Assembly (NCBI GenBank): GCA_014058105.1 | Contig: JACGCM010002435.1 | Coordinates: forward strand, 1,426,001 to 1,490,000 | From: Kingdonia uniflora | Lineage: Eukaryota > Streptophyta > Magnoliopsida > Ranunculales > Circaeasteraceae | Direction: 5' to 3' | Length of the DNA: 64,000 nucleotides | Shown: positions 12,072-22,789 of the stretch, piece after piece | Numbering within the stretch: the first letter of the stretch is position 1 | Layout: every line of letters starts with the position of its first letter | Position numbers and translations under genes: made by a program | The notes under the pieces: generated by a model | What the model was told of the DNA's origin: nothing | What the model saw: only the letters and a program-made list of their open reading frames with translations | The model's database searches: none

Positions 12072-12188
12072 AAGAGTATGGGCAGCAGGATAGCTAAGTT
12101 AACGAGCCACGTAGACGTAAAATCAGAAAAAATATGACATGTAGCCAAGGGTAGAAAAATGGTCTTTTTCAGGGTGTGGATGGATGTC

Positions 12189-12220
<32 letters not shown>

Positions 12221-12545
12221 AAATAAAATAAAAATTTGTTGTGCGCCAATTGAATTGGCACCAACATTTTTTAATTTTTTTTTAAATAATAATAATAAAT
12301 AATAAAATAAAATAAATAAATATATATATATACACTACGCCAATTCAATTGGCGCATATATACTTAATTAAATATAAAAAATAAACAATTTTTTAATAGC
12401 ACAAAATATTTTTTAAATAATTTATTAAGCTGACCCACTGACAAGCTGACATGAACGGGATTGCCATAGATAGCTACTGATTTTCTCGAAATTAGCACGA
12501 TGGATTTTTAATGAGTTTGGAATAACTATCCTGCTGCTATGCCCT
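12072..12545. mobile_element. MITE with GGCAGCAGGATAG-type ends
   Basis: GGGCAGCAGGATAGCTA near 12078 is matched, inverted, by ACTATCCTGCTGCTATGCCC near 12523-12543. The body is AT-rich and non-coding. It contains two internal near-palindromes, GCCAATTGAATTGGC at about 12245 and GCCAATTCAATTGGC at about 12338, which are inverted relative to each other. It lies just upstream of the old DnaJ promoter. Confidence 0.6.
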
Positions 12546-12599
12546 AAGATCCCACTAAATCTTCTCGAAACTCACATTAAAAATATCTCCACCAACCAA

Positions 12600-12730
12600 A
12601 ACTCAGCCGTTCCATCTAGATTCCATTTTCAATCTCTGCCGTACATATCATCAAACTATAAATAAAAATCTCATGTCCCGCTTCTAGATTCTTCCGAGAG
12701 CTCTCTTGCGTTTTAGTCTCTATTTACCAA
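12600..12730 (+). promoter_or_regulatory. Probable original promoter and 5' UTR of the DnaJ gene
   Basis: A TATA box, CTATAAATA, lies at 12656-12664, about 65 bases before the MULE left end. Downstream, GCTTCTAGATTCTTCCGAGAG (about 12680-12700) contains alternating TTC and GA words like a partial heat-shock element. The sequence to 12730 and the sequence after 24383 were contiguous before the MULE inserted, because the 9-bp duplication ATTTACCAA/ATTTAACAA joins them. The ATG would then have been about 135 bases downstream of the TATA box. No other gene start is nearby on this strand. Confidence 0.55.
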
Positions 12731-12915
12731 GGGGAAGGATTTAGAGACACTCAAGTCTCAAACACTCAAGTCTCACTCAACCACACCACTCATCTCTATT
12801 AGATGAGTGGCTCTCAAAATTTGGGATTTCCTATAAGGGAAATGAGGTAGAAAATTAGGGGTCCTACCTGCCCCACTCTCTCTAGTCGTCACTCACATTT
12901 TCCTCTCTTTTCAAA
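12731..12915 (+). repeat. MULE left terminal inverted repeat
   Basis: About 185 bp, roughly 85-90% identical by eye to the inverse of 24190-24374. It contains a hairpin, CCACTCAT...ATGAGTGG, at 12786-12810 around the loop CTCTATTAG. Confidence 0.9.
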
Positions 12916-13393
12916 GAAATTTCAAATTCGAACAACCCATCACTGATATCAGTCAAGTCTTTTTTTTCTCTTTCTCTCTCTCTCTTTCTCTCTCATATCA
13001 CACACACACACTCTCTCTCATATCACACACATACGCTCTCTCTCTCTCATATCACAGACATACTCTCTCTCTCTCATATCATACACTCTCTTTCTCTCTC
13101 ATATTACACAATCGGGGAGATTTCTACCATTAGAGGTGAGATTTTAGTTGATAAAGGGAAGCGATTCTACCATTAGAAGTGAAATTGATATCTCTAAAGA
13201 ACTCTGACACCCTTGCTGATAGTGCACTTACTCGACAGATACTTTCTGACCCTTACTCGCCAGTAGTACATTTGGATGTTGTGAAATTTGTTAGAATAAT
13301 GGTATCCCCTCCACTTAATCCCTATGAAATTTGTTAGAAGACTGTAATCTAGTGTACAATTTCTCTTTGATTGATTACCTGCTGGTGGGCCCC

Positions 13394-13672
13394 ATTCGAA
13401 TTTGACAATTTAGTCAAATTATTTGCATTACACTGAAGTAGGACTAAAAAATTGTCGAACTCGACAATATCGCATATGAATGTAATATTCACAGTAACTA
13501 AATTGTCAAACTCGAGAATATTATATATGACTATTGGAAACACAATATCTGAATTGTCGAACTCGACAATATTACATATGAATCGTTCAGGTACAGTAAC
13601 TAAATTGTCGAGTTCGACAATATTTTATATGAATGTTTGAGTCACAGTAACTAAATTGTCGAACTCGACAAT
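13394..13672. repeat. Palindrome array A, exact 51-bp period
   Basis: Copies of ATTGTCGAACTCGACAAT or variants start at 13451, 13502, 13553, 13604 and 13655, each exactly 51 bases after the last. A half-decayed copy lies at 13394. The spacer is also partly repeated (ATATGAAT...ACAGTAACTAA). The array lies in the 5' flank of the small ORF and the transposase gene. Confidence 0.95.
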
Positions 13673-13695
13673 ATTACTGTGCAGAGTCAACGGAG

Positions 13696-14010
13696 ATGGC
13701 GAAGACGAGGTCTTAGAGTAGTTGGGAGGCTACTTCACGCCGAATTAAGCAGTTGTATGACGAACTAGTGATGCGTTATTTTGGTTCGGTTAATTTAACG
13801 GTCCACCATTGCCGCCGCGTGAGGCGAGCTACGAAGGAATGTGCGAGGCTGAGGCGGCGTTGTGAAGGGAGGATTTCCATTTGCATTGTCAGATGCAGAC
13901 GGTCATCCTGTATCCAATGGCGAGGAGAGTTGCTCTTGTTGCCCGGGCCAGGGAACTGGTTAGGAAGGAAGGCTCCGATTCTGTCAGTGCAGTTTAGGAT
14001 TTGTTGATTA
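13696..14010 (+). pseudogene. Small basic ORF upstream of the transposase
   Basis: From the ATG at 13696 the frame starts MAKTRS, meets a TAG, then continues SSWEATSRRIKQLYDELVMR and onward with a basic, helical composition. A frame change near 13860 would extend it through MARRVALVARARELVRKEG. A polyadenylation-like AATAAA follows at about 14080. No known domain is recognised. A fragment at 52780 begins in a similar way (MVRTRA ... ELFDRYFG). It may be a degenerate MULE accessory gene, or untranslated leader. Confidence 0.35.
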
Positions 14011-14283
14011 GGTATTCTGGTTGTAATATTGTTGGCATGTACATGTAATAAAGTAGCTGCAGTATTCAGCAAGTGATGAATAAATTTTTTATGGTACAAC
14101 AAGTTTTTGTGTGTGATTGTTTACATCCTGTATTCTGCCTTTTGTAGTATGTGATGTAATTATGAAATTAACATGCGTTGGACTTGAATTGTGTTTGGTT
14201 TGTGATATTTTGATCTCCGCAATTACTTTACTTACAACTCACAATCATTTCTTTTATGTGTGAACTTCTTAGTCAGATTGACA

Positions 14284-16852
14284 ATGGAAGACTCCGTCGA
14301 TAAAAATTGGTCGAAAGTTATTGGTGAGGAGTCCCCAGAAAGGTATGAAAATGAACGTATTGTAGACCCATTTTCGGTGGAAGCCCCATACGAGGGTCAA
14401 CATTTTGATACTGTAGAGGATGCACGTTTGTGGTATGAACGATATAGAAGAGGGCAAGGTTTCTCTACCAAGATACGTAATTCTACTAAACGTCTGAGAT
14501 CTGATGATATAGGCAGAAGCCACTTTTGTTGTATGAGCAATGGCTTTTCAAAGAAAAACCTTGGCACTCCAGAGAGTAGTGACGAGCTGACAACAGAAGA
14601 TCATCTGATAAGTGTGGGTGTAAAGCAACAATGAACATAAATTAGAATACCAAAATAGGCAAATATGTGGTCACAAGTTTCACGGATATCCATAATCATA
14701 AACTCGTATCTCCACGGAATCAGCATCGGATGAAGGTTAACAGATTCTTTCCTGAAGCAGCAAAAAACCTTACAGTGGCATTTGAGCTCCATAATATTCC
14801 GGTCAGAAAAGTCCTGGCATTATTCCCAGATAAAACCTTTAGCAAACAGGATTGTTACAACCACAATGCCAAACTAAATAAGGAACGACTAGTCTGAAGA
14901 GATGCACAAACCGCGTTGGAGTGGGTTAGGAAGAAACAAACTACAAATCCAATGTTTTATTTTGACATAGAATTAGATGAGGAGAACCAAGCACTAAAAT
15001 TTTTTTGGATCGATAGACGTTCAAGGTGCGCATATGAGGCATTTGGAGATGTCGTCACCTTCGATACTATGTACCGGACGAATGTGTACAAGATGCTCTT
15101 TGCTCCGTTTGCAGGGATCAACAACCACTACCAAACAATTCAATACGGATGCGCTCTGCTAAGAAATGAGCAAGAAAACACATTTCTATGGTTGTTCCAT
15201 ACTTGGCTGAAGGAAATGAACTACAAATACCCTATGTCAATTATCACCGATCAAGATGCAACTATGGCCACGGCTATTCCCAAGGTAAAGAAGTACTTGG
15301 ACACTTATTGCTCGAGTTACAGTGTTGTTAACTGGAGTATATTATCGATTTTTCATTATCAATAGTATCGAAATCGACAATATTCGACAATTGTTACTCC
15401 AGTTACAATTGAAGTATTGTCGAATTTGACAATAATTGCTAGCATAACTCCAATCCAATTACACTTTTATATTGTCAAATTCGATAATATCATATAATAT
15501 TCAGAGACACTTTCATTCTAAGTTGTGGTTTATTTCCAGGTCTTCCCCAACACCAAACATCGATTTTGTCCATGACATATCACAAACAAATTTCCTGAGA
15601 AAATCGGCCATGTTTATCGGAAACCATCTACATTCAAAGAGGATATCGATTCGATAATACACAACACATATGAGGCTGTAGAGTTTGAAACCAAGTGGAT
15701 GGACCTAATGAAGAAACATAAATTGGATGATAACGTTTGGATGCAAGGAATCTTCAATATTAGACAAAGATGGATACCGTTATGGAATAGAGAGACCTTC
15801 TTTACAGGGATGAACAACACAGGACGGAGTGAGTCCACAAACAACTTCTTTAATGGTTGGTTGCCAATAACAACTGGGTTATACAGTTTTGTGACCAAGT
15901 ATGAGGCTGCCCTTATAGAGGTATACGAGAGAGAAAGTCAGAAGACTTTGCATCAGAACACAGATATCGTCAAGTTGAACCTCATCAAGCTCTACTGAAA
16001 GATACTGCAAAGATTTACACCAGAACAATGTTCCACAAACTTCAGGATCAATTTGACCAGGTTGTTCGCTTTGTTGCAATAGAAAGACACGTCGAAGGCA
16101 ATGTTCGACAACTTACGGTGAAGTCCCATAGTAGCCGTGCCGAGTCATTTGAGCTACAAATAGACTTAGAGAAGCTAACTGGTAATTGTGGATACAAGTT
16201 GTTTGAGTATGTCAGACTCCCATGTTGTCACCTCCTGAAGGTTTTCTCGAAATACGACATTCTCAAAATACCAGAGGCCTTCATTATGATAAGGTGGACG
16301 ATTGGTGCAAACAAGTTTTCAAGGTCGTATGATGAAAGTCAGTTAGAAGAAGATAACTTACGACATGCCTTACGCCATAGCCACCTATCGCTTCATACAT
16401 CAAACTTATTTGAAAGGGCCTTGAAGATGAAAGAAAGTTTTGATTTTGCAGTTTTGAAACTAGACGAGCTTGAGTCTTACGTTCAAAACTACGATGACGC
16501 TTTAGCACAGATAGATGCATCACAACAAAATATCTCAACTTCTGTCACAGATTTTTTGGTGTCCGGAACTATGATTTTAAACCCTCTCGTGGTTCAAACA
16601 AAAGGTCGGGCGAAGATTGATCACAAGAAAGGGGCAAGATGGAAGGGGGGAATGGAAGAGGCTGCTATGAAGAAGAAGAAAACATGCAAAAGTTGTGGAG
16701 TACTCGGCAACCATGACAAACGGACATGCCCACTTCTCAAAATGATGATAGCAGAATCAAATAAGTATATATTCAACAATATGCATAAACGGCACCTTCT
16801 GCGTGATTTTTCTATAATGTGTTCCATATTTACAATAATTTGTTCCATGTAG
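14284..16852 (+). pseudogene. FAR1/FRS-type MULE transposase, degenerate
   Basis: Segments in order: a FAR1-type DNA-binding zinc region (14380-14700; GCKATMN ... HNHKL), the MULE transposase core (14916-15860), a SWIM-like zinc finger (about 16190-16240) and a C-terminal zinc knuckle CKSCGVLGNHDKRTC (16685-16730). Apparent catalytic acids are Asp in VTFDTMY (about 15063), Asp in IITDQDA (about 15250) and Glu in GRSESTNNFF (about 15828). A GT..AG intron at 15285-15539 joins AIPK to VFPNTKHRF in frame. Damage includes a frameshift near 14595, stops near 14652, 14895 and 15573 (a Trp codon of the CxxWH motif), a frameshift near 15945, and a SWIM CxC that reads C-G-Y. The family cuts and pastes MULE DNA in the nucleus. 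The ATG at 14284 follows an acceptor-like CTTAG. Confidence 0.85.
15285..15539 (+). other. Transposase intron holding palindrome array B
   Basis: The intron runs from AAG/GTAAAG to TTTCCAG/GTC and is 255 bases long. Removing it keeps the frame and restores the conserved transposase order. It contains palindrome copies at about 15364 (partial), 15416 (ATTGTCGAATTTGACAAT) and 15471 (ATTGTCAAATTCGATAAT), 52-55 bases apart. The flanking exons contain none. Confidence 0.8.
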
Positions 16853-17600
16853 GAGACAACAATAATGGGGAATCTATTCAGCCGTTGCACTCAAATTCCG
16901 ACAAGCACAACATCTAGGAAAACATAAGGAGTTCACGCTCATTGACTAATAAATATGTATTGATTATTATTGAGAAATTAGTACGTTGATTCAACATTAT
17001 ATTTGCTTTGTAATTGAAATTTAGGACAATAACAATGTTGTATTTTACAGAGAAAATATCAATGAATTATATGCAGTTTAGGGATTGTGTTGCTTTATGC
17101 ACCCCCACCCTCTATGAATTTGTATATTGTTGAAAATACTGCCTTAAATTGTCGATTTCAATAATATTATATACCTAGAAAACTAACTACCCATTGTAAT
17201 ATTGTCGGGATCGACAATATTACAAATGCATAATTATAAATATACTACTACAATTGTCGAAATCGACAATATTGTACATTGTAAGTAACCATATACACTA
17301 AAGTATTGTCGAAATTGACACAATTTCAATTTTTAGAGACACTCAAGTGCACTGTTAAAATATTCTTCAGAGGCAAAATATACATTTTGAAGAGGGGAGA
17401 GTTAGAAATGAGATTCATATAACATAGCAGAAATTTATATACTACAAAAATAAATCAATAATAGAGTGTTCTACAAAAAAATTTATACTGTGATAAACAT
17501 TGAACTAAATGAACTGTCATATACAAAAAGGGGAAAAAATTATATACTGTGATAAACATTGATGTAACATAACTGTCATATACAAAGATTTGGTCGACAA
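16853..17600. repeat. MULE intergenic spacer with palindrome array C
   Basis: This is the spacer between the convergent 3' ends of the transposase (+) and accessory gene (-). Palindrome copies start at 17148, 17201, 17253 and 17305, spaced 53, 52 and 52. At 17332-17348 the sequence TTTAGAGACACTCAAGT matches the outermost part of the left inverted repeat. A 60-bp tandem duplication (TACTGTGATAAACATTGA) lies at about 17485-17590. Confidence 0.85.
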
Positions 17601-17602
17601 CC

Positions 17603-18532
17603 CTATTTGATTGTCGACAAACCAACAACAACCATGTCATTAACTTTATACCCCTGACACTTGTGCTCTCTAAGTAATTCCTTAAAGTTTCTTACTCTCA
17701 CATCAAAATACCTAGTCAGTTGTTCTTTCTGGAAACCTGGAGGAATTTCCAGATTTACATGACTATAGAAAATAGTAGAAAGTGGAGTTTTTGGTGCATC
17801 GAACCTTGGAATCAAGCGAACGAAATGGTTGTCCGCCCCCAAACCAAACCATCAATACTTACTAGTATCCATAACTAGGTTTTGGAACCTCTCATCATTT
17901 GAAGTAGTATTTCTTTTGCGTGCCCAAAACAGAAGTGAAAATGTATATGCTTCAGTGTGGCTAATGAAGACCACAACCTTCTCATAGTAGGTGGCTAGTA
18001 AATGCGCCATATGCCTATACTCCACATGTTGATGACCATAAGAACACGCCTGTAACAAAATTTGATACGCATTCTCCCCGTCCGCAGTGAATTGTATACC
18101 CAATGTTTGGCAGCAGATACTCTTCCAGAATGCGAGGTCCTTGTAGAGGAAGGTCTTCAATGATTTTATTACATCTGGGAATCTATGTTGGCTCTGGTAC
18201 TGAATCGTGGCGGTAACCCTAAAACCAGAATTGTTATCACTGATTTCGACACCACAAACATCTAAAAGATACTTCGTCCACAGTTGGAATAAAAGTTTTT
18301 GCATCTTCTTCTTCTTAGCCATTTTCTCCCTCCTAGTAATGACAACATTTTCAAGGTTTACCGCCGTGGAAACCAAGTCTTCATGATAATTTCCCTTGGG
18401 TCCTTGCTGCGCTATTGTGAAGAATCTTTCATTATGTTCAAGAAATTCTTTGAAGGTTGGGTCCCCCATGTCTCCCATCCCTTCACTTGCGAGTGCCTTC
18501 TTCAATGCTTGACGCCAAATCTCCTGCAACAA
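17603..18532 (-). pseudogene. OTU-like protease domain, catalytic Cys replaced
   Basis: The open stretch 18532-17852 holds VCGVEISDNNSGFRVTATIQ about 93-112 residues in. It aligns with the OTU active-site loop (D-G-N-C-x-F-R), but the catalytic Cys is Ser (residue 102). Later MAHLLATYYEKVVVFIS matches the conserved OTU strand region. The frame stops at TSKY; the next frame (from 17842) gives GLGADNHFVRL, the usual place of the catalytic His. The break has a GTAAGT donor-like sequence, so it may be a splice or a frameshift. OTU enzymes remove ubiquitin; this copy would be inactive if Ser is authentic. Confidence 0.6.
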
Positions 18533-18565
18533 GTCATCATATTATAACAGACAGTAGTATTAGAG

Positions 18566-18722
18566 CAATATTGTCGAATTCGACAATATTGTGTATCCAT
18601 AATTCCAATTACAATGCCATAATTGTCGAACTCGACAATTATATATTATTCAAGTGGAAATATATATTACCAATATTGTCGAATTCGACAATATGAAGAT
18701 AGTAATCGTCGAATTCGACAAC
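18566..18722. repeat. Palindrome array D
   Basis: Copies start at 18570, 18622, 18675 and 18705, spaced 52, 53 and 30. The first is extended to a perfect 26-bp palindrome (18566-18591) by CAAT at each end. The array lies in an intron of the accessory gene. Confidence 0.95.
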
Positions 18723-18732
18723 TATGACTTCA

Positions 18733-19165
18733 AACCATGCATTAAATAGAACAATCTCAAATAGGTACAAGAGTTAGGAATATGTCATACCCATTCATTG
18801 TTATCTACTTCCAAAGTCTTTTTCCTCTCTTCTGAATTAACTAGTTTCTTATGCTGAAAAAAAAACTCCAACATTAGGATAAATAGACTTGGTATATACA
18901 TGAGCATTATCTAAATTGTCGAGCTCGACAATATTTACCATGCACAACTCGAAATAAAATTCCTAATTGTCGAATTCGACAATATTCTATTTCAGTAACA
19001 TGATTTTGAAACCATGCATTACACAGAGCAATCTCAAATATGTACAAGTGTTAGGAATAGGACATACCTATTCACTGTTATTTGCTTCTAAAGACTTCAT
19101 CCTCTCTTTAGCATTAACCAACTTCTGTCGCTGTAAAAAAATCCAACATTAGAATAAACATTGAA
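18733..19165 (-). repeat. 277-bp tandem duplication including an exon
   Basis: Unit starts are at about 18733 and 19010 (AACCATGCATTA...). Each unit holds a short minus-strand exon after an AG acceptor: HKKLVNSEERKKTLEVDNNE in one and RQKLVNAKERMKSLEANNSE in the other. They are 20-residue paralogous coiled-coil segments followed by GTATG donors. The two copies differ at about 40% of residues, so the duplication is not recent. Array E palindromes lie between them. Confidence 0.75.
18915..18983. repeat. Palindrome array E
   Basis: Two copies, ATTGTCGAGCTCGACAAT at 18915 and ATTGTCGAATTCGACAAT at 18966, exactly 51 bases apart, in the intron between the duplicated exons. Confidence 0.95.
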
Positions 19166-19619
19166 ATCGGCATTCCATATAATTCAGAAGGATGGGTGGG
19201 GGAGTTTACGAGATGGTTAGTTTCCTCTGTATATCTCGCTGCTTCTTTCTTATACTTGGATGTCCAGATCATTATCTGTTCCAAATACATTAAGGAGATG
19301 AGCTATATAACTCCAGTTCATTTAAATGTGATTTTAGGTACTACATTTGATTTTGAACAGGGGTGAACCTATATTGAGCATGGAATTTAAAATGAATACT
19401 ACATCTGATTTTGGGATAATAAAATACAAACTCCATTTCACTAACTAAAAAATTCGTATACAAAATAAACCCCCAAAATGAAACTTAAATTCACTATTAT
19501 CAAAACACTAAATTCGTACACAAAATTATGCTTTAATTCACTATTATCAAACACAAACTCCAATTCGCTAACTTCAATTAATTTCATTCATTTTGAATGA
19601 CTTACAAAATCTTGTTTCG

Positions 19620-20735
19620 CAATCAACTTCTTCTTAATATCCTCATGTGCAGCCAACAAGTCTTCATACTTCTTTGCTAGGGTTGCGTCTGGCACAGGCT
19701 GATGTGATTCTAGTACAGCAAGCTGTTCAAAACATGAGCACAAGAACAATGTTACCAGACTTACAAATAAGTGACAAATAATTAAACATTATTGAGTTTT
19801 GGTAAACTCACAGGTGTAGCTGGAGGAAGTTGCAAGTCTATCTACTCCATCAAAAGCGTATTTACCGCTTTTAGTGACTCGATCTCTTTACACTATACAC
19901 ATTGGGGACGAAATAATTACGCCAGATGCAAGAATGATTAATGGAAGACTATAAGTAATTAGGGGTTAGAGTCACTCAACACTATTACCTTTGTATTAAA
20001 CTCATTACTTTTTTATTCAACTCAACATATAAGTTTTGATTATAGTCTTCAAGGCCAGATTTTTGCCTTAGCTATAGCTCCAAACTTGTATTTTTTCCTT
20101 CAAATTTTTGCACTCCAATATCTACAAACATAAATTTGACAAGGAAAATCAGGATTTTGACAAAAAGAAATAATGGATGCGATAATGACATCTGCCTAAG
20201 ACCTTACCTTCGCATCTAACTGCCTTGGAAGATCTGCGAACTCTAGTGCACATTGCTCGTCAACTACACGCTTTAGTTCAATCTCCACCTTCATTTGTTC
20301 AATGGTTTCTTTAAGCAAATCACAGTCACTTGTCTGAGGTTAAATTGACATAAAACATTTAGATTAGTCTATGTATTTTTGTCGAAAACGACAATAATAT
20401 TATGTAATTGTCGAGTTCGACAATAATACATATATGACAGTTTTCAGAATAACTGTGAAAATTGTCGAAAAATTATTGAATTTGACAATTTACATTTGTT
20501 CACTTACATATATACTGTAATAGTTGTCGAACTCGACAATTACTTATACTAATAACTATAGATAAAAACTAACATTATGCATAACTAAAGATAGGTATGA
20601 CTGACCTTCTCTTTGAGGGCCTCTCTTAGATTTATATTAGCTTCAGACTCCTTCTCTTTATCCTCCTTGAGCTTCTGAAGTTGGTCATTTAGGTTTATAT
20701 TTGGAGACCGGCTAGAGTGCACATGATGCTACAAA
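19620..20735 (-). pseudogene. Coiled-coil exons of the MULE accessory gene
   Basis: Three minus-strand stretches have acceptor and donor borders and heptad-rich, charged sequence: about 20725-20607 (NLNDQLQKLKEDKEKESEAN), about 20327-20216 (LLKETIEQMKVEIELKR) and about 19722-19608 (AKKYEDLLAAHEDIKKKLIA, then a GTAAGT donor). They probably form a dimerising rod between the mobile domain and the OTU-like part. Exact exon ends are provisional. Confidence 0.6.
20378..20540. repeat. Palindrome array F
   Basis: Copies start at 20378 (GTCGAAAACGACAAT type), 20407 (ATTGTCGAGTTCGACAAT), 20461 (expanded, degenerate) and 20523 (GTTGTCGAACTCGACAAT). Spacing is 29, 54 and 62. The array is in an intron of the accessory gene. 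Confidence 0.85.
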
Positions 20736-20760
20736 AGTGGTAATTCATGTAAACAAAATA

Positions 20761-22640
20761 TTAGATACTAAAAAGTTTGAAGTGTAAATAAGATAAGGGA
20801 AGTAAGATAAAAATAGTGTTAACATGTACTAACCGATGCATCATATTGTTCAGCAATATCTTCATATTGGTGCACGGGGGTGTCACCATGCTCATTGACA
20901 CTGGCAGGCTTCCTTTGATGAATTCCAGAATCATCTGCAGCCAGGTCAACAGTAATCGGGCAGATCGTAGTCTACGAGATAGAGGCAAACCACTCCAAGT
21001 ATGCCTCTGTACATGTACCCTCCGCCCCCTATCAGCTTTCTTCAAAATGAACTCCTTCCATTTTTGGCCAGAGAAGCAATCAACCCACTCATAGTTAGGG
21101 CTGAATTTCCTTGCCATTTTTGCGTTCCATAGGTCGGAAACCTCTGTCAATAGTCGTTTTTCGGGGATGCCTTGTTCCCGATTGAACTGCCGCACTACCC
21201 TATTTGGGTAGTAGGGTTGAGCATGATCTGGACTTTCTAATGTCCCATGGAAAAAGTTGACCTCCTTGAATGCATGTAGGGAATCCATTTTATCTCTGTA
21301 TGGGTCCCATACAACCTACATGGAAAATAAATCAAATTTATTTTACACCATTATCTTTGTATGTGTGGACCCGATAATCTTGAGATGGAATATTGTCGAA
21401 ATCGACAATTTCCCATGTTCATTTCGACAATGTTGTATATTCAATTTCAAAGGAATTTGAATAATTGTCGAAATCGACAATATTAGATGTACTTAATAAA
21501 TATACTTAATCAATATTATCGATTTCGACAATGTTGAATATTCACTTTCAAAGGAAATTGAATAATTATCGAATTCGACAATATTTGATTTACTTAGTAG
21601 ATATACTTAATCAATATTTTTAAATTTGACAATTTTGAAGCAGTGTAGAAGGGTAATGAACTTACATCCTCAAGTTTGTAGTTGTCCAATGCCTCCCTAA
21701 AATTGAGCAAAGCTGTACCACCATATCTATCCATAACAGATACGTCCCATTTCCAACAAGTACAATACTCGTATGCATCAGAGTCCATCTCCTTGGGGAT
21801 CCCACCAAGCTTTGGGAAATGTGCAAAATATCTATGACTACATGTATATAGATAAACAAAATAAAATTAGTAGAGGTTGAAGCCATATCTAAAAAACAGT
21901 TACATAAATGAGTTCAGAATCACCTCGAGTAGCGTGGTACAGTATGCGAATTATCTCGCATCATCTCGAGATGTTGTACCCAGATTGTAATACATGTGGG
22001 CCAGAACTGCTAATCCCCATGACCACTTCTTTGCCACCTTGTCCTTGGCAAACAGGACAAGGTAGCGTGCGCTGACGTCTGTTCCCTTTTTCGTGGGAAA
22101 TAGGAAAAACCAAGGACATACAACATATATGCACGAGCAACAGACCTCGTTGTTAGCCCTTTCTTCTTCTTGGCAACTGCAGCAGTACCGTCACTGAGAA
22201 CCTTCTCTAACTTGTATGCATAGTGAGACTTAAGTTTCTTCAGTGATAATAAATTCCCAACACCCCCAGCTTTCAAAGATTTAAAAGCTTTTAAATCCTG
22301 CAGAAGGTTGTTCTCAAAAACCTCAAGAATCGCCGAAAATCCCCAGGTACCACCAATGACCGTGGTATCACCATTTGCAGGCAACCAAACTAATTGCTCT
22401 ACGTCATCCAGAGTTGGAGTCATCTCGCCTCATTTGAAGTGGAAAGTATTAGTTTCCGCCGCCAACGCTCGACAAAAGTAGAAATGAGGGCAGAGTTGTA
22501 TTAATTATAGGATATGGCCCCAATCCTATCCAAACCTTTCAGCTTTACGAAATCTTGGACCACTTGTGGTTCCTTTCTAAGGTCCCACGTAGACTGGTGA
22601 TGATGAACACGAATGAGAAGCTTCTCCTGAACAATAATAG
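20761..22640 (-). pseudogene. Plant mobile domain (PMD, aminotransferase-like) region
   Basis: Read downstream on the minus strand: FVERWRRETNTFHF-like sequence (across a frameshift near 22470), GEMTPTLDDVEQLVWLPANG and GGTWGF (22423-22330), KKWSWGLAVLAHMYYNLG (about 22035-21975), RYGGTALLNFREALDNYKLE (about 21750-21670), then after an intron VVWDPYRDK and PYYPNRVVRQFNREQGIP (21310-21155). These are characteristic PMD motifs in the right order. Arabidopsis MAIN and MAIL1 are PMD proteins acting in silencing and genome stability; other PMDs ride in transposons. At least one stop and two frameshifts interrupt it. Confidence 0.75.
21392..21632. repeat. Palindrome array G
   Basis: Copies start at 21392, 21464, 21515, 21565 and 21615 (last one degenerate), spaced 72, 51, 50 and 50, with a half-site TTTCGACAAT at 21422. 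The array lies in the intron just before the exon encoding VVWDPYRDK. Confidence 0.9.
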
Positions 22641-22789
22641 TAAATATGTCAACAAAATATAACTATAAATAACAGGAATAACATAACATAATTAAAAAAG
22701 AGATTCTATTAAATAATATACATGCCCTAGCGCAATCGACCTCGCTCTATGGAACCTAAAGTTCCTCAGTAGACTTTTATCACTAAGGC

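Noticed and set aside
13451..13672. 18-bp repeats with ~33-bp spacers resemble a CRISPR array
   Set aside because: The genome is a plant, the spacers are themselves similar to each other, the repeats are full palindromes, and there is no cas gene. The arrays are noncoding parts of a MULE.
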